Below, piece by piece: positions 26,354-35,635 of a stretch of DNA of 64,000 nucleotides. A program made the position numbers and the translations under genes. Source of the DNA: Actibacterium ureilyticum (GTDB taxonomy: Bacteria > Pseudomonadota > Alphaproteobacteria > Rhodobacterales > Rhodobacteraceae); the NCBI RefSeq assembly GCF_002285435.1, contig NZ_NSBT01000036.1, forward strand, positions 53,457 through 117,456. The letters run 5' to 3'. The number at the start of each line of letters is the position of its first letter. The stretch's first letter is position 1. Below the pieces are notes generated by a model. It had not been told where the DNA came from. It searched no databases and saw only the letters and a program-made list of their open reading frames with translations.

Positions 26354-27397
26354 TCAGGTGTGCTTTGCGCAAACCGGGCAATCATCCCGGCGTTTCAGGG
26401 CAACCACCCGGTTTTCAGCGTAAAGCGCATCGTAAAGCAGCATCCGCCCGCGCAGGGATTGCCCCGCGCCCGTGATGTGCTTGATCGCCTCCATCGCCAT
26501 CATTGCGCCCACCACGCCGGGCAGCGCGCCGACGACGCCCGCCTCGGCACAGCTGGGGGCCAGTTCGGGCGCAGGGGCTTCGGGAAAGATGCATTGATAG
26601 CAGGGGCCGCCATTGGCCGGGTCATACAGGCTGATCTGGCCTTCCCATTGGGTGATGGCTGCCGCAATCAGCGGGGTTTTCGTGGCGACCGCGGCCTGGT
26701 TGACCAGAAACCGCGTGTCGAAATTGTCGGTGCCGTCCAGCACCAGATCATACTCCGCAAACAGCTCCACCGCCGCGGCCGCATCCAGCCGCCGTTGATA
26801 GGGGCGTACGGTCACATGCGGGTTCTGGGCGCGCATGGCTTCCTCGGCCGAGAACACCTTGGGCATGCCCAGCCTTGCGTCGGTATGGATGACCTGGCGT
26901 TGCAGGTTCGACAGATCGACCACGTCGTCATCCACAACCCCGATCGTGCCAACCCCGGCCGCCGCCAGATAGAGAAGCGCGGGCGAGCCCAGCCCACCGG
27001 CGCCGATCACCAGCACGCTTGCATCCTTGAGCCTCTTCTGGCCCGGGCCGCCGACCTCTCGCAAGACGATGTGGCGGGCGTAACGCTCCAGCTCAACGGG
27101 CGCGAAGGCGCCGGTCTGGACCGCCGTTTGCGGCGCGTTGGCTTGCGCCCGCGCGCGCAGCCAGCGCAGCCCGCGGCGATAAGCCACGAAGACCACCGCG
27201 GCGATGCCCACCAGCACCCATTCGGGGCGCGAGCCGCCGGTCGCCAGGCGCAGCGGGTTATCGGCGGGCAGCAGGAACTGCACCAGCAGCACCGCCAGAT
27301 AGAGCACCCCGATCATCGTCCAGCGGACCCGGCGCGGGGCCTGCATCATCGCGCCGATGCCCCAAAGCGCGCCCGCCATGACCAGAAACAGGATCAT
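26354..27397 (-). CDS. Membrane-anchored MoeB/ThiF-type adenylyltransferase
   Basis: 347 residues. Three hydrophobic segments (2-18, 26-43, 58-73) precede a complete E1-like domain: Arg-rich ERYARHIVLREVGG, nucleotide loop GAGGLGSP at 132-139, DDDVVDLSNLQRQ, and zinc cysteines CYQC (266-269) and CPVC (340-343); Cys283 sits in PSCAEAGVVG. Such enzymes adenylate the C-terminus of MoaD or ThiS. Which one is not decidable here. It overlaps dut by one base, so dut and this gene are coupled. Confidence 0.88.
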   Translation of the reverse strand: MILFLVMAGALWGIGAMMQAPRRVRWTMIGVLYLAVLLVQFLLPADNPLRLATGGSRPEWVLVGIAAVVFVAYRRGLRWLRARAQANAPQTAVQTGAFAPVELERYARHIVLREVGGPGQKRLKDASVLVIGAGGLGSPALLYLAAAGVGTIGVVDDDVVDLSNLQRQVIHTDARLGMPKVFSAEEAMRAQNPHVTVRPYQRRLDAAAAVELFAEYDLVLDGTDNFDTRFLVNQAAVATKTPLIAAAITQWEGQISLYDPANGGPCYQCIFPEAPAPELAPSCAEAGVVGALPGVVGAMMAMEAIKHITGAGQSLRGRMLLYDALYAENRVVALKRRDDCPVCAKHT

Positions 27398-27864
27398 CAG
27401 CGCCGCCCGGTCGAGCCGAACCCGCCGTGACCGCGTGCGGTGTCGGACAGGGTTTCGACCACCTCGAAACCCGCCTGAAGGACGGGGGCGATGATCATCT
27501 GGGCGATGCGGTCACCGTGATGGAACAGGAAATCATCCGCGCCATAGTTGATCAGCAGAACACCCAGCGGCCCGCGATAATCGCTGTCGATCGTGCCGGG
27601 CGTGTTGGGCAGGCTGATCCCGTGTTTCAGCGCCAGACCAGATCGCGGCCTGATCTGCATCTCGAACCCGTGCGGGATCTCGACCCGCAGCCCGGTGGGC
27701 ACGATGCGCCGTTCCATCCGGCGCAGCAGGAAGCCGCCTTCGCGGATCTCGGGCGGCAGGTTGGCGCGGATATCGGCACCCGCCGCGCCGTGGGTTTCGT
27801 AAGCGGGCAAGGGGATGTCGCGGTCGGCCCAATCCTCCCACAGGACGCGGATGACGGGGCTCAT
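27397..27864 (-). CDS. dut: dUTP diphosphatase
   Basis: 155-residue trimeric dUTPase, hydrolysing dUTP to dUMP. The five motifs appear in order: AGADIRANL, RPRSGLALKHGI, GTIDSDYRGPLGV, GDRIAQMI, and the C-terminal RGHGGFGSTGR loop that closes over the substrate. Overlaps the coaBC stop by four bases and abuts the MoeB gene. The coaBC-dut pairing is conserved in many proteobacteria. Confidence 0.97.
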   Translation of the reverse strand: MSPVIRVLWEDWADRDIPLPAYETHGAAGADIRANLPPEIREGGFLLRRMERRIVPTGLRVEIPHGFEMQIRPRSGLALKHGISLPNTPGTIDSDYRGPLGVLLINYGADDFLFHHGDRIAQMIIAPVLQAGFEVVETLSDTARGHGGFGSTGRR

Positions 27865-29054
27865 GCCAGCGCCTCGGCGATCAGCTGAGCGATCCGGTTG
27901 GCGACCTGGTCCTTGCCCATGCGCGGCCAGCTGTCGGCGCCCGCGTCCGAGATCAGGGTTACCGCGTTTTCCGACCCGCCCATGATGCCGGTTTCGGGCG
28001 ATACATCATTGGCCACGATCCAGTCGCAGCCCTTGCGGTCACGCTTGGCCGTGGCATGGGCGATCACGTCGTCGGTTTCGGCCGCAAAGCCCACCACCAG
28101 CCCCGGACGGCCGGTTTCCATCTGGCTGACCGTGGCCAGGATGTCGGGGTTTTCGGCGAATTCCAGCACCGGCAGGCCGGTTTTGGTCTTCTTCATCTTG
28201 CTGTCGGCGGCGTTGGCGACACGCCAATCGGCCACGGCGGCGGCGAAAACGGCGGCATCTGCGGGCAGCGCGCCCTGCACGGCCTCCAGCATCTGCCGGG
28301 CGGTCTGCACGCGCACGACCTTTACCCCGGCGGGGGGCGGCATATCGGCGGGACCGGTCACAAAGGTCACATGCGCGCCCAGCCCGGCCAGCGCCCGCGC
28401 CAGCGCGGTGCCCTGCGCGCCCGACGAGCGGTTGGCGATATAGCGCACCGGGTCGATCGGTTCATGCGTGGGGCCGGATGTGACGATCACATGCCGCCCC
28501 TTCAGCGGGCCATCGGCCAGCGCGGCACCCACGGCATCGATGATTTGCGGCACCTCGGCCATGCGACCGGGGCCGAATTCGCCGCAGGCCATCGCGCCCT
28601 CGTCCGGGCCGACGACCAGCACGCCGTCCCCGGTCAGCGTGGCCAGATTGCGCTGTGTCGCGGGATGCTCCCACATGCGCACATTCATCGACGGCGCGAT
28701 CAGCACGCGCTTGTCGGTCGCCATCAACAGGGTCGAGGCCAGGTCGTTGGCATGCCCGCCCGCCATCTTGGCCATCAGATCGGCGGTCGCCGGGGCCACC
28801 ACCACCAGATCGGCGGCGCGGGACAGTTCGATATGGCCCATCTCGGCCTCGTCCGTCAGGTCGAACAGATCGCGATAAACCTTCTCCGCCGCCAGTGCCG
28901 ATACCGATAAAGGGGTCACGAATTCCTCGGCCGCCTTAGTCAGAACGGGCGTCACCGTCGCGCCCTGATCGCGCAGCCGCCGGATCAGGTCCAGCGACTT
29001 GAAAGCGGCAATCCCGCCGCCGATGATCAACAAGATACGTTTGCCTGCCAGCAT
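27861..29054 (-). CDS. coaBC: Bifunctional phosphopantothenoylcysteine decarboxylase/synthetase
   Basis: 397 residues with two domains. The N-terminal CoaC flavoprotein (1-180) has GGGIAAFKSLDLIRRL, SRAADLVVVAPATAD, PSMNVRMW and the catalytic-cysteine segment AMACGEFGPGRM. The C-terminal CoaB synthetase has VTSGPTHEPIDPVRYIANRSSGAQG and AAVADWR. It makes 4'-phosphopantetheine for coenzyme A. ATG 29054 begins MLAGKRILLIIGGG; earlier sequence in frame is unrelated. Confidence 0.96.
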   Translation of the reverse strand: MLAGKRILLIIGGGIAAFKSLDLIRRLRDQGATVTPVLTKAAEEFVTPLSVSALAAEKVYRDLFDLTDEAEMGHIELSRAADLVVVAPATADLMAKMAGGHANDLASTLLMATDKRVLIAPSMNVRMWEHPATQRNLATLTGDGVLVVGPDEGAMACGEFGPGRMAEVPQIIDAVGAALADGPLKGRHVIVTSGPTHEPIDPVRYIANRSSGAQGTALARALAGLGAHVTFVTGPADMPPPAGVKVVRVQTARQMLEAVQGALPADAAVFAAAVADWRVANAADSKMKKTKTGLPVLEFAENPDILATVSQMETGRPGLVVGFAAETDDVIAHATAKRDRKGCDWIVANDVSPETGIMGGSENAVTLISDAGADSWPRMGKDQVANRIAQLIAEALA

Positions 29055-29085
29055 GAGCCTGTTTCCCGAACCCGTCGGAACAGTC

Positions 29086-29475
29086 CTAAGCGCCCTGAGC
29101 CTCTGCCGCAAGCGATGCGGCGACCGGGGCGCCACAGAACGGGTCCAGCGCCAGGCTGTAGCGCGTCCATTGACGGGCCAGGAGCCGCGCGCGGCGGACA
29201 CAGGCGGGTTGTCCGGGATGCAGGTCGATCAGGACATCGCTGGTTTGCAGCACCCGGTCGCCATCGTCGACCGTCACGACGGCGATGCGGTGATTCCAGT
29301 CATATCCCGGTTTGTGGACCACATATCTGGCGTTCGCGCGGACGTAATCGACCGAAACGATCATATCGAACCGCACCAGCGCGACCAGCGCCACAACGGA
29401 CAGCACGATCAGGGTTTTCCATCGGTGCCGGAAACGCGGCGAAACAAACGGGTTAATATCACTGGAACCATACAT
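29086..29475 (-). CDS. Small membrane protein of unknown function
   Basis: 129 residues from ATG 29475. One transmembrane helix (about residues 20-37, TLIVLSVVALVALVRF) follows a basic N-terminus, predicting a mainly periplasmic domain. That domain contains two cysteines (near residues 91 and 112) and the segment HRIAVVTVDDGDRVLQTSDVLIDLHPGQPACVRRAR. I do not recognise the family. It lies between the ChaN-like gene and coaBC on the same strand, 31 bases upstream of coaBC. Confidence 0.6.
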   Translation of the reverse strand: MYGSSDINPFVSPRFRHRWKTLIVLSVVALVALVRFDMIVSVDYVRANARYVVHKPGYDWNHRIAVVTVDDGDRVLQTSDVLIDLHPGQPACVRRARLLARQWTRYSLALDPFCGAPVAASLAAEAQGA

Positions 29476-29534
29476 GCCGCGCAGTCTAGGCGCGGTTTTC
29501 GGCCAAATCAGGGCCGCGGCGCGGCAGGGATGGG

Positions 29535-30338
29535 TCAGTTCGCGCGGAAGGCGGCGCAGGGATCGTCGCGCGGCGTGGGCGCGGTCAGGATCCACAGATC
29601 ATAGGGCGGCGTCGCTTCGGGCGCGGCTTCCAATTGACCGATGCTGAGCACCGACAAGTCAGGTGCCGCCACCGAAAGAACCGCCGGGATACCCCAATCA
29701 TGGCGCGCATGGCCGTTTCCGGTAATCACCGCGACCGGCCCGCCGGTTTCGGCCCAGGCCCTTGTGATGGCGCGGGCCAGACCGGCATCGCGCAGCCGCT
29801 GGGCATCGACCATGCCGGGCAGCATTTCCTCGGGCAGGGCGTTGCAATGCGCCTCTTGCTGCATCGACTGGCGGGTGGCCTGCTGATCGTCGGGCAAGGG
29901 CGCGTCGAGGCCAAAGGCCGCCGCATCGGCGCCAAAGGCCACAGCCGCGCCATCGCCGATGGCCGCACGCACCTGATCGCGCGGCAGCGCGCCGCCATAG
30001 ACCGGGGCATCGGTTGCGGTGAAAATGGGATGATAAAGCGCGAAATCGGGCCAGCCGGAATCGGCCCAGCCCAGCGCCTGTGCCAAGGCATCCGCATCGC
30101 TGCGCAGCGCGGGTGTGACACGCGCGGCCTGATCGGGGTCCAGCATTTCGAACACCAGCGCCGCCGGTGACAACGCCGAAACCGCAGCCGCCTGATGGGC
30201 ATGATGGGTGGGGTTGTCATGCACCTCGCCCAAAATCACCACATCGGCGGGGGGCAGGGCGTCAAGCGCGGTCGCGTCGATCTGGGCCGCATGGGCGGCA
30301 GCCGCGCCGAGGAGCAGAAAGGTCAGACAGGTTCTCAT
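29535..30338 (-). CDS. ChaN-family (Tiki-like) exported protein
   Basis: 267 residues with a signal peptide (about 1-18, ending AAAAHA). The fold markers are VVILGEVHDNPTHHAHQAAAV near the start, VFEMLDPDQ, and AVITGNGHARHDWGIP near the end. ChaN proteins bind haem or act in iron uptake in some bacteria; related TraB/Tiki proteins are putative proteases using the same Glu and His residues. No lipobox cysteine is present. The ATG overlaps the rpoH stop (TGATG). Confidence 0.82.
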   Translation of the reverse strand: MRTCLTFLLLGAAAAHAAQIDATALDALPPADVVILGEVHDNPTHHAHQAAAVSALSPAALVFEMLDPDQAARVTPALRSDADALAQALGWADSGWPDFALYHPIFTATDAPVYGGALPRDQVRAAIGDGAAVAFGADAAAFGLDAPLPDDQQATRQSMQQEAHCNALPEEMLPGMVDAQRLRDAGLARAITRAWAETGGPVAVITGNGHARHDWGIPAVLSVAAPDLSVLSIGQLEAAPEATPPYDLWILTAPTPRDDPCAAFRAN

Positions 30339-31216
30339 CACACGAAGAACTGTTGAACCTCGTCGCTTTCGTTTTCAAGGCTTTTCCGCATCTTGACGAA
30401 AGCCGCCGCCTCGAGCTGGCGCACGCGTTCCTTCGACAGGCCCAGTTCCTGACCCAGGCTTTCCAGCGTGCGTGGCGCTTCGCGCAGTTTGCGTTCCTGC
30501 ACGATGAACCGCTCGCGGTCGTTCAGCTTCGACATTGCATCGACCAGCCAGTCCCGCAGCCGCGCGGTGTCGTGCCGGCGGCTGACATGTTCCTCGGCCT
30601 GGGTGCTGTCATCTTCCAGCGCGTCGATCCACTCGCGCCCCTCATCCTCGGTCGACTGGGTCGCGTTGAGTGAGAAATCCGAGCCCGAAAGCCGACCCTC
30701 CATCATCTCGACATCATGCAGGGGGACACCGATTTCCGACGCGATCTGCTGGCGCAGCTGATAACCGTCCAGCTCTTCGCCGCGCCCGCGCGCCTCGCGC
30801 TCCAGCTGGGCCTGAACCCGGCGCATGTTGAAGAACAGCGATTTCTGGGAAGAGGTCGAACCGGTGCGCACCATCGACCAGTTGCGCATCACGTAATCCT
30901 GGATGCTGGCCTTGATCCACCACACGGCATAGGTCGAAAAGCGCACGCCGCGATCCGGGTCGAACTTGTCCGCGGCCTTCATCAGGCCCAGGCTCGCCTC
31001 CTGGATCAGGTCGTTCATCGGCGCGCCATAGCGTTTGTATTTCGCCGCCATCGAGATCGCCAATCGCATATACGCGGTGATCAGGCGGTGCAGGGCGGCC
31101 TCGTCCCGGTTATCGCGCCAGGCATAAGCCAGCGTGCGTTCGGTTTCGGCATCCAACAGCTCGGCGCGCATGGCCTGCCGGGACAGTCGTTTATCGGCCA
31201 AGTCGTCAAGCGGCAT
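30338..31216 (-). CDS. rpoH: RNA polymerase heat-shock sigma factor, RpoHII-like
   Basis: 292-residue sigma-70 family factor. Region 2 is present (LIQEASLGLMKAADKFDP, then RFSTYAVWWIKASIQDYV). The RpoH box QKSLFFNMR is at 124-132, and region 4 (ESLGQELGLSKERVRQLE) is complete. Length and the absence of extended region 1 suit the RpoHII type that handles singlet-oxygen and photo-oxidative stress in Rhodobacterales; RpoHI cannot be excluded. ATG 31216 is chosen for homology. An RpoE-like promoter lies upstream. Confidence 0.92.
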   Translation of the reverse strand: MPLDDLADKRLSRQAMRAELLDAETERTLAYAWRDNRDEAALHRLITAYMRLAISMAAKYKRYGAPMNDLIQEASLGLMKAADKFDPDRGVRFSTYAVWWIKASIQDYVMRNWSMVRTGSTSSQKSLFFNMRRVQAQLEREARGRGEELDGYQLRQQIASEIGVPLHDVEMMEGRLSGSDFSLNATQSTEDEGREWIDALEDDSTQAEEHVSRRHDTARLRDWLVDAMSKLNDRERFIVQERKLREAPRTLESLGQELGLSKERVRQLEAAAFVKMRKSLENESDEVQQFFV

Positions 31217-31492
31217 GTCTGCTCCCTTACTCTTTTGCCAGAAAATACAAGTCCAACTTGTGTGTTCTATAACGTCTACGAAAGGGGTGCGGTTCCGGAT
31301 CACGAAAACGTGCATAATTGCGCTGACCGGATTGCGCCGGAAAACCACAAGATCGGCCCGCGCATACCCGATCTGGTGGGCACGGGCGTGGGCGCCACCA
31401 GTCCTGTAAATGCCGGATCTATCAGCAAAGCGAATAGCTGCGCTCAAAATTCGGAATTATGCAGTTTCGCGCACGGTCCGTAAGCTGCGGCC
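31217..31492. other. 276-base divergent intergenic region
   Basis: The region lies between the divergent rpoH and GST genes. Apart from the RpoE-like hexamers near rpoH it shows no open frame, terminator or strong repeat that I can support. It presumably holds the GST promoter. Confidence 0.5.
31273..31302 (-). promoter_or_regulatory. Possible RpoE-type promoter of rpoH
   Basis: Reading the minus strand, TGATCC (31302-31297) is followed after 18 bases by TAGACG (31278-31273), some 57 bases before the rpoH start. TGATCC is the minus-35 of the Rhodobacter RpoE/ChrR regulon, which drives rpoHII. The minus-10 match is imperfect. Confidence 0.4.
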
Positions 31493-32182
31493 ATGACCTA
31501 TGATCTCTTTATCGGTGACAAAACCTTTTCCAGCTGGTCGCTGCGCGGCTGGCTGATGTTCGAGAAATTCGGCCTTCCGGTGAACACCACGCTGGTGGGC
31601 CTGTATGCTGGCACGATGGCCCAGGATCTGGCCGCGCTGGCACCGGCGCGGTTCGTGCCGGTGATGCGCACGCCCGATGGGATCGTGGTGGGCGACACGC
31701 TGGCCATGGCCGAAACCCTGGCCGAACGCCACCCCGATGCCGGTCTGTGGCCCGCCGACCCGGCGGCGCGGGCGCTGGCGCGATGGCTGGTGGCGGAAAT
31801 GCATTCGGGCTTTGGCGCGCTGCGCGGCGAATGCCCGATGCAGCTGTTGCATCAATACGTGGATTTCCCGGTCAGCGACGCGGTGCAGGCCGATCTGGAC
31901 CGGCTGCAATCGCTTTGGGCGCTGGCACGCGACCGGCACGGCGCCGGCGGTCCGTGGCTGTTTGGCGACTACAGCTTGGCGGATGTGTTCTTTGCGCCGG
32001 TTGCGGCACGGATCGCGGGCTATGGCCTGCCGGTATCGGAGGCGGCACAGGTCTATGTCGCGGCGCATCTGGCCGATCCGGCCTTTTGCGCCTGGCGCGC
32101 CGACGGGCTGACCAAAAGCTATGATCCGGTGCCCTATGCGATGGACCTGGCAACGACCGATTGGCCGGGCCCGTCTGCCTAG
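31493..32182 (+). CDS. Glutathione S-transferase family protein
   Basis: 229-residue GST-like protein. The N-terminal thioredoxin-like domain begins YDLFIGDKTFSSWSLRGWLMFEKFGLP, where SSWS takes the catalytic Ser position of zeta/beta-like GSTs. The usual cis-Pro segment is FVPVMRTPDG, followed by GDTLAMAETLAE, and the helical domain has FGDYSLADVFFAPVAARI. The substrate is unknown. It diverges from rpoH and precedes comM by 63 bases with palindromic sequence between. Confidence 0.82.
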   Translation: MTYDLFIGDKTFSSWSLRGWLMFEKFGLPVNTTLVGLYAGTMAQDLAALAPARFVPVMRTPDGIVVGDTLAMAETLAERHPDAGLWPADPAARALARWLVAEMHSGFGALRGECPMQLLHQYVDFPVSDAVQADLDRLQSLWALARDRHGAGGPWLFGDYSLADVFFAPVAARIAGYGLPVSEAAQVYVAAHLADPAFCAWRADGLTKSYDPVPYAMDLATTDWPGPSA

Positions 32183-32185
32183 GCG

Positions 32186-32237
32186 TTTACCATTCCTAAA
32201 CCTTTTCTGCCGTAGCCGTTAACCATGGTTACGGCAG
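32186..32237 (+). promoter_or_regulatory. Candidate CtrA boxes and nested palindromes upstream of comM
   Basis: TTTA-N7-TAAA at 32186-32200 and TTAACCAT at 32219-32226 resemble the CtrA consensus TTAA-N7-TTAA and its half-site. The second lies in the palindrome AACCATGGTT (32221-32230), itself bracketed by CTGCCGTA (32207-32214) and TACGGCAG (32230-32237). CtrA control of competence genes is known in Rhodobacterales, so the position before comM is suggestive. Confidence 0.5.
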
Positions 32238-32245
32238 AGGTCTGA

Positions 32246-33763
32246 ATGGTTGCGCGCGCCTATACGGTTGCTTTCGAGGGGGTCGATGCCCGTCTGGTCG
32301 AGGTGCAATGCGCCGTGGCCGCGGGATTGCCCGCCTTTTCCATCGTAGGCCTGCCCGACAAGGCGGTGAGCGAGGCACGCGACCGCGTCCGCGCCGCCCT
32401 GACGGCAATGTCCATCGCCCTGCCCCCCAAGCGCATCACCATCAACCTGTCGCCCGCCGACCTGCCGAAGGAAGGATCGCATTTCGACCTGCCCATCGCG
32501 CTGGCGCTGCTGGCGGCGATGGATGTGCTGCCCCGCGATGCGGTCGAACAATGCGTCGCCTTGGGCGAGATGTCGCTGGACGGATCGCTGGTGCCGGTGA
32601 TCGGCGCCCTGCCCGCCGCGATGGCCGCGGCCGAGGCCGACCGCAGCCTGATCTGCCCCCGCGCCTGCGGGTCCGAGGCCGCCTGGGTCGGCGCGACCCC
32701 GGTCTTCGCCCCCGCCTCGCTGGCCGCCGCCATCGGGCATTTCACCGGGCAATCGCCGCTGGCCACCGCCGAACCGGGCGAGGTGACGGGCGCGCAGGGC
32801 AGCCGCGACCTGCGCGATGTCAAGGGCCAGGAACGCGCCAAGCGGGCGCTGGAAATCGCGGCCGCCGGGCGCCACCACATGCTGATGGTGGGCAGCCCCG
32901 GCGCGGGCAAATCCATGCTGGCCGCGCGGATGCCCGGTATCCTGCCGCCGCTCAGCCCGGTCGAGGCGCTGGAAACATCCATGATCCATTCGCTGGCCGG
33001 CCTGCTGGACGAGGGCGGGATTTCCCGCGACCGGCCCTTCCGCGAACCGCATCACACCGCCAGCATGGCCGCCATTGTCGGCGGCGGGCGCGGTGCCAAG
33101 CCGGGCGAGATCAGCCTGGCCCATAACGGCGTCCTGTTCATGGACGAATTCCCCGAATTTCCACGCATGGTTCTGGAAACCCTGCGCCAGCCCATCGAGA
33201 CCGGACAGGTCGTCGTGGCCCGTGCCAACGCGCATATGCGCTATCCCTGTCGGTTCCTGCTGATGGCGGCGGCCAACCCCTGCCGCTGCGGGCATCTGGC
33301 CGATCCCGCGCAGGCCTGTGCCCGTGCGCCGATTTGTGGCGACGATTACATGGGCAAGATCTCCGGCCCGCTGATGGATCGGTTCGATCTACGGATCGAG
33401 GTGCCGCCGGTCGCCTTCACCGATCTGGACCTGCCCGAAAGCGGCGACAGCAGCGCAACGGTGGCCGAACGCGTGACCCGCGCCCGCGCGGTTCAGGCCG
33501 CGCGGTTCGACGGGCTGGGCGATATGCGCGTGAACGCCGATGCCGAAGGTCAGGTGCTGGAACAGATCGCCACCCCCGATGCCGAGGGTCGCGCGCTGCT
33601 GGCGCAGGTCGCAGAGCGGTTCGGCCTGTCGGCGCGCGGCTATCACCGGGTGATGCGCGTGGCCCGCACCATTGCCGATCTGGATGGATCACAGGATGTG
33701 CGCCGCCCGCATGTGGCCGAGGCGGTCAGTTTCCGCATCACCGCGATGCAGCAAGCGGCCTGA
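32246..33763 (+). CDS. comM: YifB/ComM family AAA+ ATPase
   Basis: 505-residue Mg-chelatase-like ATPase. An N-terminal Lon-protease-like domain (residues 1-170; PAFSIVGLPDKAVSEARDRVRAAL, INLSPADLPKEGSHFDLPIAL) precedes the AAA+ module. Walker A is GSPGAGKS at 216-223 and Walker B is VLFMDEFPEF; a Mg-chelatase C-terminal lid follows. ComM drives branch migration during natural transformation. The 3' end overlaps the convergent esterase gene by 26 bases. Confidence 0.94.
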   Translation: MVARAYTVAFEGVDARLVEVQCAVAAGLPAFSIVGLPDKAVSEARDRVRAALTAMSIALPPKRITINLSPADLPKEGSHFDLPIALALLAAMDVLPRDAVEQCVALGEMSLDGSLVPVIGALPAAMAAAEADRSLICPRACGSEAAWVGATPVFAPASLAAAIGHFTGQSPLATAEPGEVTGAQGSRDLRDVKGQERAKRALEIAAAGRHHMLMVGSPGAGKSMLAARMPGILPPLSPVEALETSMIHSLAGLLDEGGISRDRPFREPHHTASMAAIVGGGRGAKPGEISLAHNGVLFMDEFPEFPRMVLETLRQPIETGQVVVARANAHMRYPCRFLLMAAANPCRCGHLADPAQACARAPICGDDYMGKISGPLMDRFDLRIEVPPVAFTDLDLPESGDSSATVAERVTRARAVQAARFDGLGDMRVNADAEGQVLEQIATPDAEGRALLAQVAERFGLSARGYHRVMRVARTIADLDGSQDVRRPHVAEAVSFRITAMQQAA

Positions 33764-34631
33764 TCCACGCCGCCACCGCGTCCAGCGTCGCGCCGGCCTG
33801 CGGCAGGATGCCATGAAAGAACGGCCAGACATGGGGCAGATCGGTTTCGATGATTTCGGTGACCGGAACCCCGTGGAAGTTCAGATGCGAGGTCATGCGC
33901 GTCGTGTCGTCCAGCAGAACCTCGGTATCTGCCGCAGTCAGCCAGACCGGCGGCCCGCCGGTGAAATCGGCGTAAAGCGGCGACACGCGCGGATCCTCGG
34001 CATAGGCGCCGGACAGGTACATCTGCGCCATCTCGCCCGCGCGCTCGGCGGGCAGGACCACATCGCTTTCGGCGTTCAGATAGAAGCTGTCGCCCGAAAA
34101 GGTCAGATCTGTCAGGGGCGAAAACGCGAAAACACCCAGGGGCTTGGGCAGGCCAAGCCGCAGGATCTCCGCCAGCAGCACCAGCGCCAGCCCACCGCCC
34201 GCGCTGTCCCCGCCGATCACGACACCGCCCGGCTGATCGGCCAGCGCGCGATAGGCGGCCAGCGCATCGTCCACCGCGGCGGGAAAGGGATGATCGGGCG
34301 CCAGACGGTAATCGGGCAGAAACGCGGGCAGACCACAACGTTTCGACAGATGCGCCACCATCGCGCTGTGGGTGCGGGCCGACCCGAAGACATAACCGCC
34401 CCCATGCAGGTACAGGATGCGCGCCGCGCCCTTGGCCCCCGGCCCCCTTACCGACAGACCCGGCACACCGCCCGCAGCGTCCCGGCGGATCCGGCTGAAC
34501 AGCGGCGGGTGAAAGAAGAGCCGCGACTTGATCGCCAGATTGCGGCGCAGCTCTTCGGGCGTGCCACGGGCCAGCTGGGGCCGCTCGGTGCGGCGCAGCC
34601 AGTTGTTCAATGCCGCCTGACGCCAGCTCAT
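33738..34631 (-). CDS. Alpha/beta hydrolase of the hormone-sensitive lipase family
   Basis: 297-residue esterase. The oxyanion motif HGGGYVFG is near residue 77, the nucleophile is Ser in GDSAGGG near 143, and the acid/base residues are in [12 protein letters not shown] and LPHVWPFF. Substrates are probably short acyl esters. ATG overlaps the gshB stop by four bases, making it the last gene of rsmI-yraN-gshB-esterase. No functional link to glutathione synthesis is evident. Confidence 0.88.
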   Translation of the reverse strand: MSWRQAALNNWLRRTERPQLARGTPEELRRNLAIKSRLFFHPPLFSRIRRDAAGGVPGLSVRGPGAKGAARILYLHGGGYVFGSARTHSAMVAHLSKRCGLPAFLPDYRLAPDHPFPAAVDDALAAYRALADQPGGVVIGGDSAGGGLALVLLAEILRLGLPKPLGVFAFSPLTDLTFSGDSFYLNAESDVVLPAERAGEMAQMYLSGAYAEDPRVSPLYADFTGGPPVWLTAADTEVLLDDTTRMTSHLNFHGVPVTEIIETDLPHVWPFFHGILPQAGATLDAVAAWIRPLAASR

Positions 34632-35569
34632 CCGCAGCGGCCTTCGATTGCGGTCCAGACCTTTTCGGCCACGTTGATCCCGTCGAAGCGTTCCAGCTCC
34701 TGGATCCCGGTGGGCGAGGTCACGTTGATCTCGGTCAGATAGTTGCCGATGACGTCAATGCCCACGAACACCTGGCCCTTTTCGCGCAGAAGCGGCCCGA
34801 TGCGGGCGCAGATCTCCAGATCGCGGTCGCTCAGGCCGATCTTCTCGGGCCGCCCGCCCACATGCATGTTGCTGCGGGTTTCGCCCTTGGCCGGCACCCG
34901 GTTGATCGCGCCGACCGGTTCGCCATCGACCAGGATCACCCTCTTGTCGCCCGCCGACACATCGGGCAGGAATTGCTGCACGATCAGCGGCTCGCGGCTG
35001 AACCCGGTGAACAGCTCGTGCAGGGAATTCAGGTTGCGGTCATTGGCGTCCAGCCGGAACACACCCGCGCCGCCATTGCCGTAAAGCGGCTTCAGGATCA
35101 CGTCGCCATATTTGTCCTTGAACGCCTTGATCGTCGCCAGATCGCGCGCAATCGTGGTGGGCGGGGTCAGGTCGGGGAAATCCAGCACCAGCAGCTTTTC
35201 GGGATAGTTCCGAACCCAGAACGGATCATTCACCACCAGCGTATCGGGCGCCAGACGGTCCAGCAGATGGGTCGAGGTGATATAGTGCATGTCGAAGGGC
35301 GGGTCCTGGCGCAGCCAGACGACATCGAAATCGGCCAGGTCCACATGGGTTTCCGGCCCAAGCTGCGCATGATCGCCCTGCACCCGCTGCACCGTGAAAT
35401 CATGGCCGCGCGCGGTGATGCGGCCTTCTTCATAGGCCAGATGATCGGGCGTATAGAAGAACAGCGAATGACCGCGCGCCTGTGCCTCTTCGGCCAGCCG
35501 GAACGTGCTGTCGGCATTGATGTCGACGGATTGGATCGGGTCCATCTGAAAGGCGATCTTCAACGGCAT
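34628..35569 (-). CDS. gshB: Glutathione synthetase
   Basis: 313-residue ATP-grasp ligase joining gamma-glutamylcysteine and glycine. Landmarks are the N-terminal [47 protein letters not shown], the ATP-grasp segment [18 protein letters not shown], and the metal-binding end [21 protein letters not shown] 35569 has a GGAGAG site; a longer frame is spurious. Glutathione made here would serve the GST-type enzymes encoded in this window. Confidence 0.96.
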   Translation of the reverse strand: MPLKIAFQMDPIQSVDINADSTFRLAEEAQARGHSLFFYTPDHLAYEEGRITARGHDFTVQRVQGDHAQLGPETHVDLADFDVVWLRQDPPFDMHYITSTHLLDRLAPDTLVVNDPFWVRNYPEKLLVLDFPDLTPPTTIARDLATIKAFKDKYGDVILKPLYGNGGAGVFRLDANDRNLNSLHELFTGFSREPLIVQQFLPDVSAGDKRVILVDGEPVGAINRVPAKGETRSNMHVGGRPEKIGLSDRDLEICARIGPLLREKGQVFVGIDVIGNYLTEINVTSPTGIQELERFDGINVAEKVWTAIEGRCG

Positions 35570-35635
35570 GGGCGGCTCTCCTTCACTGCCTGTCCTACAT
35601 GGCAAGCGATGGGCGCGCTTGCAATCAAGATCGCG

